40,232 nucleotides of DNA, from assembly GCA_037447655.1 (NCBI GenBank), contig JBBHKE010001011.1:1-40232 (forward strand). The letters run 5' to 3'. Origin of the DNA: Zygnema cylindricum (lineage: Eukaryota > Streptophyta > Zygnematophyceae > Zygnematales > Zygnemataceae). The position numbers and the translations under genes were made by a program. The notes beneath the pieces were generated by a model that did no database searches, was not told where the DNA came from, and saw only the letters and a list, made by a program, of their open reading frames with translations. Positions 40,109-40,232 of the stretch are shown one piece after another (the first letter of the stretch is position 1; each line of letters opens with the position of its first letter).

Positions 40109-40232
40109 TACACCGTGAATCGCTATTAGCGTACATGACGCTAATTGGGGTACCCCTTTTTTTGGGGCAAATTCTCAAATAGAATAAAGTACGCTAAATG
40201 TTTTTGCACGTTATTTGAGGTACCCCGCTCAA
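40109..40232 (+). mobile_element. Family M copy 3, left end only (runs off the window)
   Basis: TACACCGTGAATCGCTATTA at 40109, then GCGTACATGACGCTAATT, closely matches the inverted right end of copy 1. The rest lies beyond the window. 39695-40108 is AT-rich spacer with no feature I can support. Confidence 0.6.

Overview
This window is a repeat-rich stretch of a eukaryotic nuclear genome, most likely a green plant (streptophyte). I see no intact host gene, rRNA, CRISPR array or prokaryotic signal. The plant assignment rests on a hAT transposase with a BED finger and DUF659 domain, several Ty1/copia lineages, conserved G-box/ABRE-like motifs in the LTRs, and a TRIM-like element with a plant-type initiator-Met primer site. 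Species cannot be named. Nearly every coding region belongs to a mobile element and is broken by stops or frameshifts. A 10-N assembly gap lies at 18351-18360.

Layout. 1-1872 is AT-rich spacer with a diverged repeat (R1, about 205-600), a probable hAT MITE relic and a poly-T tract. 1873-2657 is a copia LTR on the minus strand, cut by the next element. 2658-12199 is a large imperfect inverted repeat made of two converging copies of one LTR retroelement. These copies carry only a long proline-rich gag, two CCHC knuckles and a protease, with no RT seen. 12200-18020 is a nearly complete but dead copia element (B1, minus) whose 3' LTR is cut by the inverted repeat. 18021-18350 is an LTR fragment. 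18361-20448 is copia element D (minus: LTR, primer site and gag, stopping at the gap). 20449-20835 is another LTR fragment.

21003-27445 is full-length copia element C (plus), with both LTRs and a near-perfect 5-bp target duplication, but with disrupted pol. 27525-27957 is a small TRIM-like unit carrying tRNA-like sequences in its LTRs. 27958-30430 is a diverged copia element E (minus: gag, PR, IN). 30431-31790 is a copia RT/RNase H remnant G with its LTR start. 31797-34002 is a 5'-truncated copia element F (RT, RNase H, 3' LTR) abutting a dead hAT transposase (minus, 34003-35404). From 35766 to the end lie a second R1 copy, tandem repeats, a decayed copia integrase relic and non-autonomous DNA transposons inserted inside one another.

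How the parts work together. The B1, C and D copia elements share a design: LTRs of about 1 kb, a U3 with a G-box and a covarying hairpin, and a primer-binding site complementary to the anticodon arm of initiator tRNA-Met (half-tRNA priming, as in Drosophila copia). In all three, the first ATG of gag lies inside the LTR and the primer site is read as gag codons. Many insertions sit in older LTRs, so the locus reads as a stack of elements landing in elements. At the right end three nesting levels (TA-target element, then hAT MITE, then second hAT MITE) can each be read from intact target duplications.
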